This document shows positions 14,749 to 21,898 of a stretch of DNA of 23,708 nucleotides, one piece after another (the stretch's first letter is position 1; each line of letters begins with the position of its first letter). The stretch spans positions 1-23,708 of the forward strand of contig JAKEHZ010000309.1 in assembly GCA_022614735.1 (NCBI GenBank). The letters are read 5' to 3'. Origin of the DNA: Acidobacteriota bacterium. GTDB lineage: Bacteria > Acidobacteriota > Blastocatellia > RBC074. A model generated the notes under the pieces. It saw only the letters and a program-made list of their open reading frames with translations, did no database searches and was not told the origin of the DNA. The position numbers were made by a program, and so were the translations under genes.

Positions 14749-16326
14749 CTATTGCTCTGTAATTTCCGCGACAACTCGGAACCCAACATTATTAAGGCGG
14801 ATCGTTGAGGTCATTCTATTACGTGAATTGGACCGGCACTCGCCTGCGGTACTATCCCATGCTCCGCCACGCAATATTTTAAGGTAAAGAATTTTTCCCT
14901 TGTCCCAGGCGCTACCATCTTCTGGGGCAGCCTCATAGCTTTCGTGCCAAACGTCACGGCACCACTCCCAAACATTGCCGTGCATATCTTGAAGACCGAA
15001 GGCATTGGCGACCCCTATGCTTCCAACAGGCAGTGTTTGTTCGCGAAATTCACCCTTCGGGGAATTGCTATAAGTATACTTTCCCTGATAATTCGCCCAG
15101 TCGGTTTTGATCGAGTCACCAAAATGGAAAGGAGTGTCAGTCCCCGCCCGACAGGCATACTCCCATTCCGCCTCGGCCGGGAGGCGATATCGCCTTCCGG
15201 TTGCTCGCGACAAACGTTCACAGAACTCGACGGCCTCCTCCCATGACACCTTCTCTACCGGTCGATTGCTGCCCTTGAATTGCGACGGATCGCTCACCAA
15301 CTCCCGATTGACCTTGGGCAAACTCGCAACGGCTCTCCACTGTGCCTGTGTGATCTCATACTTACTCATATAGAAGGCGGGAATTTTCACCATATGTTGC
15401 GGAGTCTCCCAGTTGAGGCGTCGAATTAATGCCTCCTTTATCTCCCTCTCTACCCCACGGCCGTATTCCTTCTTCTCTTCCGCAACTTCCGTCTCTAAAC
15501 TTCCCATCATGTAATTGCCGGCTGGAATTTGTACCATCTCCAGCGAGATACCTCCGGCTAATTCCTCCAGGAAAAACCGCGCGGTTTCTACACGTCGTCC
15601 GGATATCCGACCTCGATCATCCGAAGTTATAACGTCAAAGCCAAAACTGGATAACCTGGAGGCGGGCAAAGTAGAGCCACCTGAGTTCTTCGGATTAGTA
15701 ACTACGGCCGGGCTATTCTTTACTCCCGCTTCTGGAGCCGACTGAGTTTGAGGAGCGTTGTTTTTTATTCCCTCTTCTTTAACGGCCGGGCTATTCTTTA
15801 CTCCCGCTTCTGGAGCCGACTGAGTTTGAGGAGCGTTGTTTTTTATTCCCTCTTCTTTAACGGCCGGGTTATTCTTTACTCCCGCTTCTGGAACCGACTG
15901 AGTTTGAGGAGTGTTGTTTTTTATCACATCTTCTTTAGCAGCCGTCGTTTCCAATTTTGGCGGAACGATTGTAAAAGCGAGCGGCCCTGGTACTGATTTA
16001 GGAGCTGTCTTAGGGCTGGTTATCTTGGGGATGATGACAAAAGCGAGCGACTCTGGTAGGGACGACCTAGACGACGAGACGTCATTGGAAGGTGACACAG
16101 ACGCAGTGGTCCCAACTGTTGATTCGGAGATCGGTGTAGGAACAGCACTCGGTCTGGGTTTTGTTTTTGTTCGGGGTTTAGGGGCTGTTCGAGGCGCACG
16201 CTCCTTGCCCTTAACAATAACCACCTGACTATTAGCAACGTCCGATACGAATCCTATTATCAGAAGGCAGGCTAATGTACTTGCAAATTTCCCGTTAACT
16301 ATCTTGTTGTCCTTCTTACCCAGCAT
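14749..16326 (-). CDS. SUMF/FGE-sulfatase-fold protein with repeat-rich linker
   Basis: A 525-residue exported protein. Residues 13-33 are a signal peptide or anchor. Residues 40-225 are a Pro/Lys/Ser/Thr-rich linker with a tandem 26-residue repeat (about 131-208). Residues about 258-522 are a formylglycine-generating-enzyme-like domain: MVQIPAGNYMMGS, ITQAQWRAV, RPVEKVSWEEAVEFCERLS, YRLPAEAEWEYACRAG, GLQDMHGNVWEWCRDVW, LRGGAWD and NNVGFRVV. True FGEs use two nearby cysteines; here only Cys497 (GECRSNSRNR) occupies the region, so sulfatase activation is unlikely and a binding or other role is plausible. GGAG precedes the ATG. The Ser/Thr kinase gene lies 101 bases upstream on the same strand. 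Confidence 0.9.
   Translation of the reverse strand: MLGKKDNKIVNGKFASTLACLLIIGFVSDVANSQVVIVKGKERAPRTAPKPRTKTKPRPSAVPTPISESTVGTTASVSPSNDVSSSRSSLPESLAFVIIPKITSPKTAPKSVPGPLAFTIVPPKLETTAAKEDVIKNNTPQTQSVPEAGVKNNPAVKEEGIKNNAPQTQSAPEAGVKNSPAVKEEGIKNNAPQTQSAPEAGVKNSPAVVTNPKNSGGSTLPASRLSSFGFDVITSDDRGRISGRRVETARFFLEELAGGISLEMVQIPAGNYMMGSLETEVAEEKKEYGRGVEREIKEALIRRLNWETPQHMVKIPAFYMSKYEITQAQWRAVASLPKVNRELVSDPSQFKGSNRPVEKVSWEEAVEFCERLSRATGRRYRLPAEAEWEYACRAGTDTPFHFGDSIKTDWANYQGKYTYSNSPKGEFREQTLPVGSIGVANAFGLQDMHGNVWEWCRDVWHESYEAAPEDGSAWDKGKILYLKILRGGAWDSTAGECRSNSRNRMTSTIRLNNVGFRVVAEITEQ
15706..15939 (-). repeat. Three tandem 78-bp repeats inside the SUMF-fold gene
   Basis: Copies begin at 15706, 15784 and 15862, each 78 bases (26 codons, in frame). 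The first two are nearly identical. The third diverges at its far end, which encodes the first copy in protein order. The encoded unit contains PQTQSAPEAGVKNSPAV followed by KEEGIKNN. High nucleotide identity indicates recent duplication; copy number may vary between strains. Confidence 0.95.
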
Positions 16327-16427
16327 TTCATTACTCCCGTTTATTTACTACGGCCCAGACTGGCCGAAACATGCAACAATGGCCGGCTGACCTCGAAGCT
16401 ATCCAAATTATCTTGTCCATGCCTTCC

Positions 16428-18344
16428 CTATTTCCTCTTATCAATTGATATTTCGAAAATCAGCGGCTGACTGGGCGGCCTTTCGGATGATACCTGCACG
16501 GCAACATCCGGTTGATTATTATCCAGGGTCGCCACTAACTCAGGCGTAAAGGTTACCAGGCTCTTCCTGAGTTCGACCAACTCCTGTGACTCGATCTCAC
16601 TCAGATTGCGTCCTGCCGGAGCAGAAAGAAAGCCTGGCGTCTTCAGCTGTATCGGTGAAAAGATGACGATAAATGGGGTCTTATCTGAGTCGGGCGGAAT
16701 CATGAACCATTGACCGTCATCAGGGAATTGAAAATCTCTACCTGCTTCTACGCGATTGGTTATGACCCCAGTGCCAATCAATGGTTGATCAGTTAAAAAG
16801 GTCTGGAGAGTCCCATCTTTTCCCAACGCGATAAGGTATAGATAGCCGGTGACTCGAGGTTTGAAGTGAAACTTGAACTTGCTTCCGGCCTCGAGCGGCG
16901 ACAATCCGGTTGCGCGTGCCGGCTGGTTTTTTGAAGAATTGATCTCAAGGTGGTAACGCAAGGCCTCAACACGTATGGGATTAGCCAGGGAGACGTTAAA
17001 ATTGGTTTGAATGGTTCTGGCGGGATCGGTGGCGCCACTGATGATTCTACTCTTCCAATCTCGCGATCGAAATAAGAAGATTCCCGTGGTGACAAGAATC
17101 AGACCCATAACGATCGCGCCAGCGATGGCAATGCGCGTACGCTGAGGGGAGAGTACGATGGGTTTAGATCGTCTCGATTCAGCATTAAATTGCCTTGAAG
17201 CGACTGGTCGCTTTGAGCTCAATGGTTGCGATCGGCGCTTTGAGTTCTCGGGCTGTGATCGGCGCTTCGAGTTCTCAGGCTGCGATCTCGGCCTGCTTCT
17301 CACCGACTCCTGGTTCCCCTCATCAATAAGAATGATGACATGGTCAGCATCTAAGACCGGAGCCGCCTTCTCTGTTACCGCTTGCGGAGGAGAGTAGATC
17401 ACCGGTTGCGGAAGGCGTTCGAAGGCCACCGCCGCCGCCGCCGCCATACTGGCCCTCATCGGTTCGTCCGTAAGTGTCGGAGTACGGTGAAAGCTTGCTA
17501 TCGGCACATTCCGGCTGGCATTGCGCAGCGCCTGTCTCAAGATGGCAGCCGATGCGAACCGCTGATCCGGATGTGGCGACATCGCTTTTTCGATCACTGA
17601 AGCGACCGCAATCGGGACTTCCAGGTTCATCTCGTTGATCGGCGGCAAAGGATCGGGCTGTCCCATGAGCATTGCCGCTATCCGAGTCATAGCATCCTGC
17701 GGCATCGCTCCGGTCAAAAGGTGGTAGAGCGTCGCGCCGATACTATAGAGATCGCTGCGCGCATCCGTGCCAGTGCCGCGAATCTGTTCGAGCGACGCGT
17801 AGTTTGGTGTGTAACCTCGAATGCTCTGGCTAACTTGTGAATCTTGCGTCGTAATTCCCTTGGCCAATCCGAAGTCGAGGAGGATCACCTCACCTCGTGG
17901 AGTCAGTTTCAGGTTTTGCGGTTTGATGTCGCGATGGATGATTGGCGGTTTTTGCGCGTGCAGATATTCGAGGGCATCGAGCAATTGATCTGCCCAGCGC
18001 AAAACCTGGGATGTCATAAATACGCCCTGTCCACGCTCTCTACGTTCTGCCAGCAACTGTTCCAGGTCCATGCCCGGAATGTATTGCATGACAAGGAACT
18101 GTCTGTCGCCGATGGCGAAATAATCCATTACAACCGGCAGCGCGGCGTGACGCAGGCGGTTGAGTAATCGCGCTTCTTGAGAAAACGCTTTTTGAAGTTG
18201 GATATCGTTGTAAAAGGTCTCTTTTAAGGCAACTGCATTGCCGAACTTTCGGTCTGTTGCTTGATAGACTGCTCCCATGCCGCCCTGCCCAAGCAGACGC
18301 ATCACGAGATAGCGATCCTGCAACAGCGTATTCGGAGCGAGCAT
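16428..18344 (-). CDS. Transmembrane Ser/Thr protein kinase with DUF4384 domain
   Basis: A PknB-type eukaryotic-like kinase of 638 residues. The kinase domain (about 12-272) has the glycine loop GQGGMGAVY (19-27), Lys41 (ALKE), HRDIKPQN (137-144, catalytic Asp139), DFG (157-159) and SDLYSIG (197-203). Residues 275-400 are a flexible linker with a 9-residue tandem repeat SQPENSKRR (354-380). A membrane helix spans about 404-426. The part beyond the membrane (about 455-570) matches the DUF4384 pattern (FKFHFKPRVTGYLYLIALGKDGTLQTFL), followed by a further beta-rich tail. The ATG at 18344 has AAGGAG before it. The neighbour downstream is the SUMF-fold protein. The kinase is inferred to sense an envelope signal; its substrates are unknown. 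Confidence 0.95.
   Translation of the reverse strand: MLAPNTLLQDRYLVMRLLGQGGMGAVYQATDRKFGNAVALKETFYNDIQLQKAFSQEARLLNRLRHAALPVVMDYFAIGDRQFLVMQYIPGMDLEQLLAERRERGQGVFMTSQVLRWADQLLDALEYLHAQKPPIIHRDIKPQNLKLTPRGEVILLDFGLAKGITTQDSQVSQSIRGYTPNYASLEQIRGTGTDARSDLYSIGATLYHLLTGAMPQDAMTRIAAMLMGQPDPLPPINEMNLEVPIAVASVIEKAMSPHPDQRFASAAILRQALRNASRNVPIASFHRTPTLTDEPMRASMAAAAAVAFERLPQPVIYSPPQAVTEKAAPVLDADHVIILIDEGNQESVRSRPRSQPENSKRRSQPENSKRRSQPLSSKRPVASRQFNAESRRSKPIVLSPQRTRIAIAGAIVMGLILVTTGIFLFRSRDWKSRIISGATDPARTIQTNFNVSLANPIRVEALRYHLEINSSKNQPARATGLSPLEAGSKFKFHFKPRVTGYLYLIALGKDGTLQTFLTDQPLIGTGVITNRVEAGRDFQFPDDGQWFMIPPDSDKTPFIVIFSPIQLKTPGFLSAPAGRNLSEIESQELVELRKSLVTFTPELVATLDNNQPDVAVQVSSERPPSQPLIFEISIDKRK
17205..17285 (-). 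repeat. Three tandem 27-bp repeats in the kinase linker
   Basis: Three in-frame 9-codon units encode SQPENSKRR, SQPENSKRR and SQPLSSKRP (residues 354-380) just before the membrane helix. They are rich in Arg, Lys and Ser and could hold phosphorylation sites. Confidence 0.9.
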
Positions 18345-18661
18345 CTGGCTCTCCTTTTCTTTATCGTGTTCATTGTCGTGGGGTTTATTGACATAATTTA
18401 AGGATATGGCAGGTCACACCTCGACTTTGCCATTCTTGGTGGGGCAAGAACATACCATCAATGATCCGGCAATTTATGCTTATGGTGAAATCAATAGGGG
18501 ACGATACTAAGTCTTATCGTTCTAAATAGGTGTGATGAAGATCCCACGCCTAACCATCACACAGGCGCATCTTCCGGTAGGCAACATAGCAGATAACACT
18601 TATGCGCTATCAGTTCTTGTCTTCGCTTTATACAGTCTTCGGTTTATCCACTTTTTCGCAG

Positions 18662-18906
18662 TGTCAATGCATACGGGGATTATACCCATTAACCCACGAT
18701 ATCAATATGTTCAAAATGTCCTAAATTTTTCGACCGTTTTTCGACCAAACAGCAGTCGAGGGGGAAGTGAGGTGTCGGGCACGTGTATTTATACATCGGA
18801 TTGAGGTCAGAATGGAAGCCTTTCATAATTAAAATTTCGAGAAAATGTATCTTTTCGAGAGAATGTATCAAAGAGAGTTTGTATATCTCATAATCATATG
18901 CTGACA
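18662..18906. mobile_element. Possible IS/MITE relic bounded by TGTCA...TGACA
   Basis: The segment begins TGTCAATGCATA and ends TATGCTGACA, giving imperfect terminal inverted repeats (TGTCA, then GCATA after a 2-base offset). Just inside the right end lie two adjacent 18-bp repeats, which in IS21-like and related elements would be transposase-binding sites. There is no transposase frame and I see no target-site duplication. It could equally be a chance pairing. Confidence 0.25.
18835..18870. repeat. Two adjacent 18-bp direct repeats
   Basis: TTTCGAGAAAATGTATCT (18835-18852) is followed directly by TTTCGAGAGAATGTATCA (18853-18870), with 16 of 18 bases identical. They sit in an otherwise non-coding region. 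They could be protein-binding sites at an element end. Confidence 0.85.
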
Positions 18907-19026
18907 CTCATTATGTGCTTCAACGACGAGCCTTAGGAGATCGGCGTCAATCTTCGCGCGCTCGATGATTCGCTTGACAGCAAATAACCGAAGACTGAGA
19001 ATCGCCCCAGTCTCTTGCTGAATTGA
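18868..19026 (-). pseudogene. Possible gene fragment without a start codon
   Basis: A minus-strand open frame of 53 codons encodes an amphipathic-looking stretch containing LRLFAVKRIIERAKIDADLL and VVEAHNEC, then QHMIMRYTNSL and a stop. It has no ATG, GTG or TTG upstream before an in-frame stop. Its last codons enter the putative element end at 18906. This would fit a small gene truncated by insertion, but chance is not excluded. Confidence 0.25.
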
Positions 19027-19056
19027 TCAATCCGCCGATACCAGAGGTTGCGCCTC

Positions 19057-19269
19057 ATGGCTGAAATAGATTTCGAATTAGCGCATTTTTTCGCGTGGGC
19101 CAGGCTACGTGCCTATCGTGAATTCGACGAACGCATGAAGGCCGACCCTCAGCTTGACCCAAACTGGACTTTTTCAGAGATTATGCAGGAACTTCTCAAT
19201 GAATACCGCCGCTTGCACGCCCATCAGCTGCAAGCGGACACGTCATCAACCCAAAATAGTGACGAGTGA
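19057..19269 (+). CDS. Small acidic hypothetical protein
   Basis: A 70-residue frame I do not recognise. Its composition is protein-like and helical: FELAHFFAWARLRAYREFDERMKAD, then FSEIMQELLNEYRRLHAHQL, then a polar Ser/Thr/Glu tail. There is no signal peptide and no cysteine. The ATG at 19057 has AGAGG nine bases upstream; the TTG at 19048 is less likely. It ends 45 bases before the amidohydrolase, in the same direction, so the two may be cotranscribed. Confidence 0.55.
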   Translation: MAEIDFELAHFFAWARLRAYREFDERMKADPQLDPNWTFSEIMQELLNEYRRLHAHQLQADTSSTQNSDE

Positions 19270-19314
19270 TTACTGAGTGCACCAATACCTGTCATCACTT
19301 GGAGAGGAGCAGCT

Positions 19315-20775
19315 ATGTGGATTCGCAAATGTTTCGATGATGAAGATAAACCCCTTCAATCCCCTGTCCCAACCGAAATCTGCTCGAACGAAGAATTCAT
19401 CCCGCCCGCGCAAACCGCCAGGCAGGCACGCTGGGAAACGCGCATCGCCGAGATGGCCGATGAATGTGCAGTGAGGCTCGGCCACTCTCGTCGCCGCTTC
19501 CTGCAAACGACCGGTGGAATGGCTGTGGCCATGCTTGCTTACAATGAAGTCTTCGGTAAAACCTATGAAGTCGACCCGATAGAAGCGCTCGATCCGGCCG
19601 CTTACGCTGAAAAATGGCCGAAGACCGAGTTCATCTTCGACAACCAAACACATCACATTGATGTCGAGAGCCGCTGGTTTGAAACGACCGAAGCCGGAAA
19701 ACAGGCGGCTGCCTTCCTGCGAAACTTCCGCAGCAATGCCGGCTCGACTGCTGATGCTCTCGCGCAGCTCAATCAAGCGAACTACGTCAAAGAGCTGTTT
19801 ATGGATAGTGACACGATGATGGCGATTATCAGCGGTGTGCCCTCAGCGCAGTGGAACGAGAACATCTTGCCACCGGACAAGATGGTGCAGACGCGCGACG
19901 CTATCAATCGGATGGCCGGCGGCACGCAGCGTATGCTCAGCCATGGGCTGCTCCGGCCGAATATGGGCAAACCCGAATTTGAGGAGATGGAACGACAGGT
20001 CAAAAAGCTCAAGATCAATTCGTGGAAGATGTACACGGGTTCCATGATCGGCAGCGGCCCTTATTGGCTCGATGATGAAAAGAACACCTATCCTTTCTGG
20101 GAGCGTTCACGAAAACTCGGCGTGAAGAACATCTGCGTCCACAAAGGCCTACCGCTTGGTCTGTTTGATGTAGATTATTGTCATCCGAAAGACGTCGAGA
20201 AAGTGGCGAAAGATTTCCCCGATCTCAACTTCATCATTTATCACTCGGGGTGGCACCCGACTGCCGCAAGCACGCGACGCCGCGAAGGCTCAGCCGACAA
20301 TCCGCAGAACATTCCGTGGTGCTCTGAATTGATCGATATCGTCAAGAGGAACAATTTGAAAAACGTCTACTTTGAAGTGGGGAGCACCTGGAATTATTTG
20401 TCAAGCAGTAACGGCGTCGGAGCGATGCATCTCATAGGACAGATCCTTAACCTGCCCGGGGGCGAAGACCGGATCATCTGGGGCACTGATTCGATCTGGG
20501 GTGGCAGTCCACAATCGCAGATCGAGCGTCTGCGTCGCTTCCAGATAAGCGATGAGATTGTGGAGAAATTCGGCTATCAGAAAATCACACCGGAAATCAA
20601 AGCGAAGATCTTCGGCCTCAATGCCGCGCGGCTTTACAAACTCGATGTCAAAGCCCAGCGCAAAGCGATTCAAACCGATAAGATCGCCGAGCTGAAACAG
20701 GACTATGACGAAGACCCGCGTCCGAGCAACACGCAATTCGGCTGGGTCTGGCGGGAGCGCGGGCAGAAGGGATAA
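19315..20775 (+). CDS. Tat-exported amidohydrolase-superfamily protein
   Basis: A 486-residue metal-dependent hydrolase of the amidohydrolase-2 type (TIM barrel). A twin-arginine motif SRRRFLQ (58-64) followed by a hydrophobic stretch (GGMAVAMLA, 67-75) predicts export by Tat. It is unusually far from the start, with 57 residues in front. Candidate metal ligands in barrel order are the His pair in NQTHHID (113-114), His276 (CVHKG), His310 (YHSGW) and Asp392 (WGTDSIWGG). AGGAG precedes the ATG at 19315. Substrate is unknown. Relatives are sometimes annotated as predicted TIM-barrel metal-dependent hydrolases. The upstream frame at 19057 and the downstream hydrolase at 20836 run in the same direction. 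Confidence 0.88.
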   Translation: MWIRKCFDDEDKPLQSPVPTEICSNEEFIPPAQTARQARWETRIAEMADECAVRLGHSRRRFLQTTGGMAVAMLAYNEVFGKTYEVDPIEALDPAAYAEKWPKTEFIFDNQTHHIDVESRWFETTEAGKQAAAFLRNFRSNAGSTADALAQLNQANYVKELFMDSDTMMAIISGVPSAQWNENILPPDKMVQTRDAINRMAGGTQRMLSHGLLRPNMGKPEFEEMERQVKKLKINSWKMYTGSMIGSGPYWLDDEKNTYPFWERSRKLGVKNICVHKGLPLGLFDVDYCHPKDVEKVAKDFPDLNFIIYHSGWHPTAASTRRREGSADNPQNIPWCSELIDIVKRNNLKNVYFEVGSTWNYLSSSNGVGAMHLIGQILNLPGGEDRIIWGTDSIWGGSPQSQIERLRRFQISDEIVEKFGYQKITPEIKAKIFGLNAARLYKLDVKAQRKAIQTDKIAELKQDYDEDPRPSNTQFGWVWRERGQKG

Positions 20776-20784
20776 TCCGAAATG

Positions 20785-20820
20785 GCAACTACTGGGAGCG
20801 CAAGCGCTCCCAGTAGTTGC
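20785..20820. repeat. Perfect 16-bp hairpin between two genes
   Basis: Arms 20785-20800 (GCAACTACTGGGAGCG) and 20805-20820 are perfect reverse complements with a 4-base loop CAAG. The hairpin starts nine bases past the amidohydrolase stop and ends 15 bases before the next start codon. No T-run follows, so a classical intrinsic terminator is doubtful; mRNA 3'-end protection is an alternative. Confidence 0.95.
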
Positions 20821-20835
20821 AGAGGATAAATTTGA

Positions 20836-21639
20836 ATGCGGACATTGAAACAGGGCGACAAAGGAGCGGAAGTCAAAAAACTTCAGGAGCGTTTGCTCGA
20901 GCGTGGCCACAATCCTGGGACGCCGGATGGAAGTTTCGGACCGAACACCAGATCGGCTGTCAGCGCATTTCAGAGAAGCATCGGACTTGTCGTTGATGGG
21001 ATAGCAGGGCCGGCAACGTTGCGAGCTCTCGACCTGATTTCACATGAAGACTTTTTAGCCGCCGTCTCCGTCATCCCGAGGGTGAAAATCGATCTGGTTG
21101 CGAAGATGTTCCCGGGCACACCGCTTAAGAACATCGAGCAAAACCTCGGTTTCGTGCTCAAAGCTCTCGAAGATGTCGAGTTGGTTGACAAAGGCATGGT
21201 GCTCATGGCGCTCGCTACAATCCGCGCCGAAACCGCCGGCTTCCTCCCGATTAGTGAGCTGCCTTCAAAATTCAATACCCTGCCGCCTGGACCGCCTTTC
21301 AATCTCTATGACTTCCGCACAGACCTGGGAAATCAAGGCCCGCCAGATGGTGAAAGGTTTAAGGGTCGTGGCTTCATTCAACTCACTGGCCGGGATAACT
21401 ATCTGAGGTATGGACAGAAGATCGGAGTGGGCAATCAATTAGTGGAAAACCCCGACCTGGCCAACTCTCCGCAAGTTGCAGCGCAATTGCTGGCTCGTTT
21501 CCTCAAAGATAAGGAGAAAAAGATCCGCGAGGCGCTGCAGCAAAACAAGCTGGACGCTGCACGGAGGCTGGTCAACGGGGGATCACACGGACTGGCTCAG
21601 TTCGAAAAAACATTCAAGACCGGAGCTCAACTGATTTGA
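20836..21639 (+). CDS. Peptidoglycan-binding domain plus GH19-like (chitinase/endolysin) hydrolase
   Basis: A 267-residue two-domain protein. Residues 1-67 are a peptidoglycan-binding type-1 domain (LKQGDKGAEVKKLQERL, DGSFGPNTRSAVSAFQRSIG, DGIAGPATL). Residues about 80-267 resemble the GH19/lysozyme-like fold: IRAETAGF (129-136) with the candidate catalytic Glu132, then FKGRGFIQLTGRDNY (175-189), then VNGG (246-249). It should cleave cell-wall glycan or chitin. No signal peptide is visible, as in phage endolysins, but there are no other phage genes around it. The ribosome-binding site is weak (AGAGG some ten bases before the ATG). A perfect hairpin lies directly upstream. Confidence 0.88.
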   Translation: MRTLKQGDKGAEVKKLQERLLERGHNPGTPDGSFGPNTRSAVSAFQRSIGLVVDGIAGPATLRALDLISHEDFLAAVSVIPRVKIDLVAKMFPGTPLKNIEQNLGFVLKALEDVELVDKGMVLMALATIRAETAGFLPISELPSKFNTLPPGPPFNLYDFRTDLGNQGPPDGERFKGRGFIQLTGRDNYLRYGQKIGVGNQLVENPDLANSPQVAAQLLARFLKDKEKKIREALQQNKLDAARRLVNGGSHGLAQFEKTFKTGAQLI

Positions 21640-21684
21640 AGAAGAGATGAAAGCAAGAGCTGAAAACTATCGATGCGAAAAATG

Positions 21685-21702
21685 ACTGAATATTCATTCA
21701 GT
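21685..21702. promoter_or_regulatory. Operator-like palindrome ACTGAAT-N4-ATTCAGT
   Basis: Perfect 7-bp arms separated by four bases, about 200 bases upstream of the cytochrome/copper protein start. It resembles the general form of TetR-family operators. A second perfect palindrome, TGACCGGTCA (21720-21729), follows 17 bases later. No regulator gene is nearby. Confidence 0.35.
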
Positions 21703-21804
21703 TCCAAACGAATATTGTCTGACCGGTCAACTAATTACATATAAAATTGTCGCTCATGACAGCGATGTTATTGAAATGATTGGATAAATCGGGTTTTGAA
21801 AAGC

Positions 21805-21834
21805 TTGACAGAGAGCTCCTTTTGACCGTAGATT
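21805..21834 (+). promoter_or_regulatory. Candidate sigma70-like promoter
   Basis: TTGACA (21805-21810), an 18-base spacer, and TAGATT (21829-21834). Transcription would begin near 21841. That places the upstream ATG at 21839 at or before the transcript start and supports the ATG at 21899, which has a strong ribosome-binding site. Confidence 0.5.
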
Positions 21835-21898
21835 AGCGATGGCATCGGCTGCAGATGTTATCCATCACACACTCGAAGCAAGAGGAGGAGACTCACTG

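Larger units (their letters stand above)
18345..19056. other. 712-base gene-poor, AT-rich region
   Basis: No convincing gene is visible. The left part holds the kinase leader, whose ribosome-binding site is GGAG. An 8-bp-arm palindrome, GTGTGATG (18530-18537) and CATCACAC (18555-18562), could be an operator. The middle (18660-18910) contains tandem 18-bp repeats and a possible transposon end. The right part includes a minus-strand open frame without a start. The short frames on both strands lack ribosome-binding sites and protein-like composition. Confidence 0.6.

Noticed and set aside
14749..16326. True formylglycine-generating enzyme
   Set aside because: Only one cysteine is in the active-site region, no sulfatase gene is in the window, and the protein carries a long repeat linker next to a kinase.
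18532..18907. Plus-strand 90-codon and minus-strand 72-codon frames
   Set aside because: They lack ribosome-binding sites and recognisable features, overlap each other and lie in an AT-rich, repeat-bearing spacer.
21839..21898. Longer cytochrome/copper protein starting 20 codons earlier
   Set aside because: The early ATG lies five bases past the candidate -10 box, while the later ATG has a strong ribosome-binding site and begins a signal peptide.
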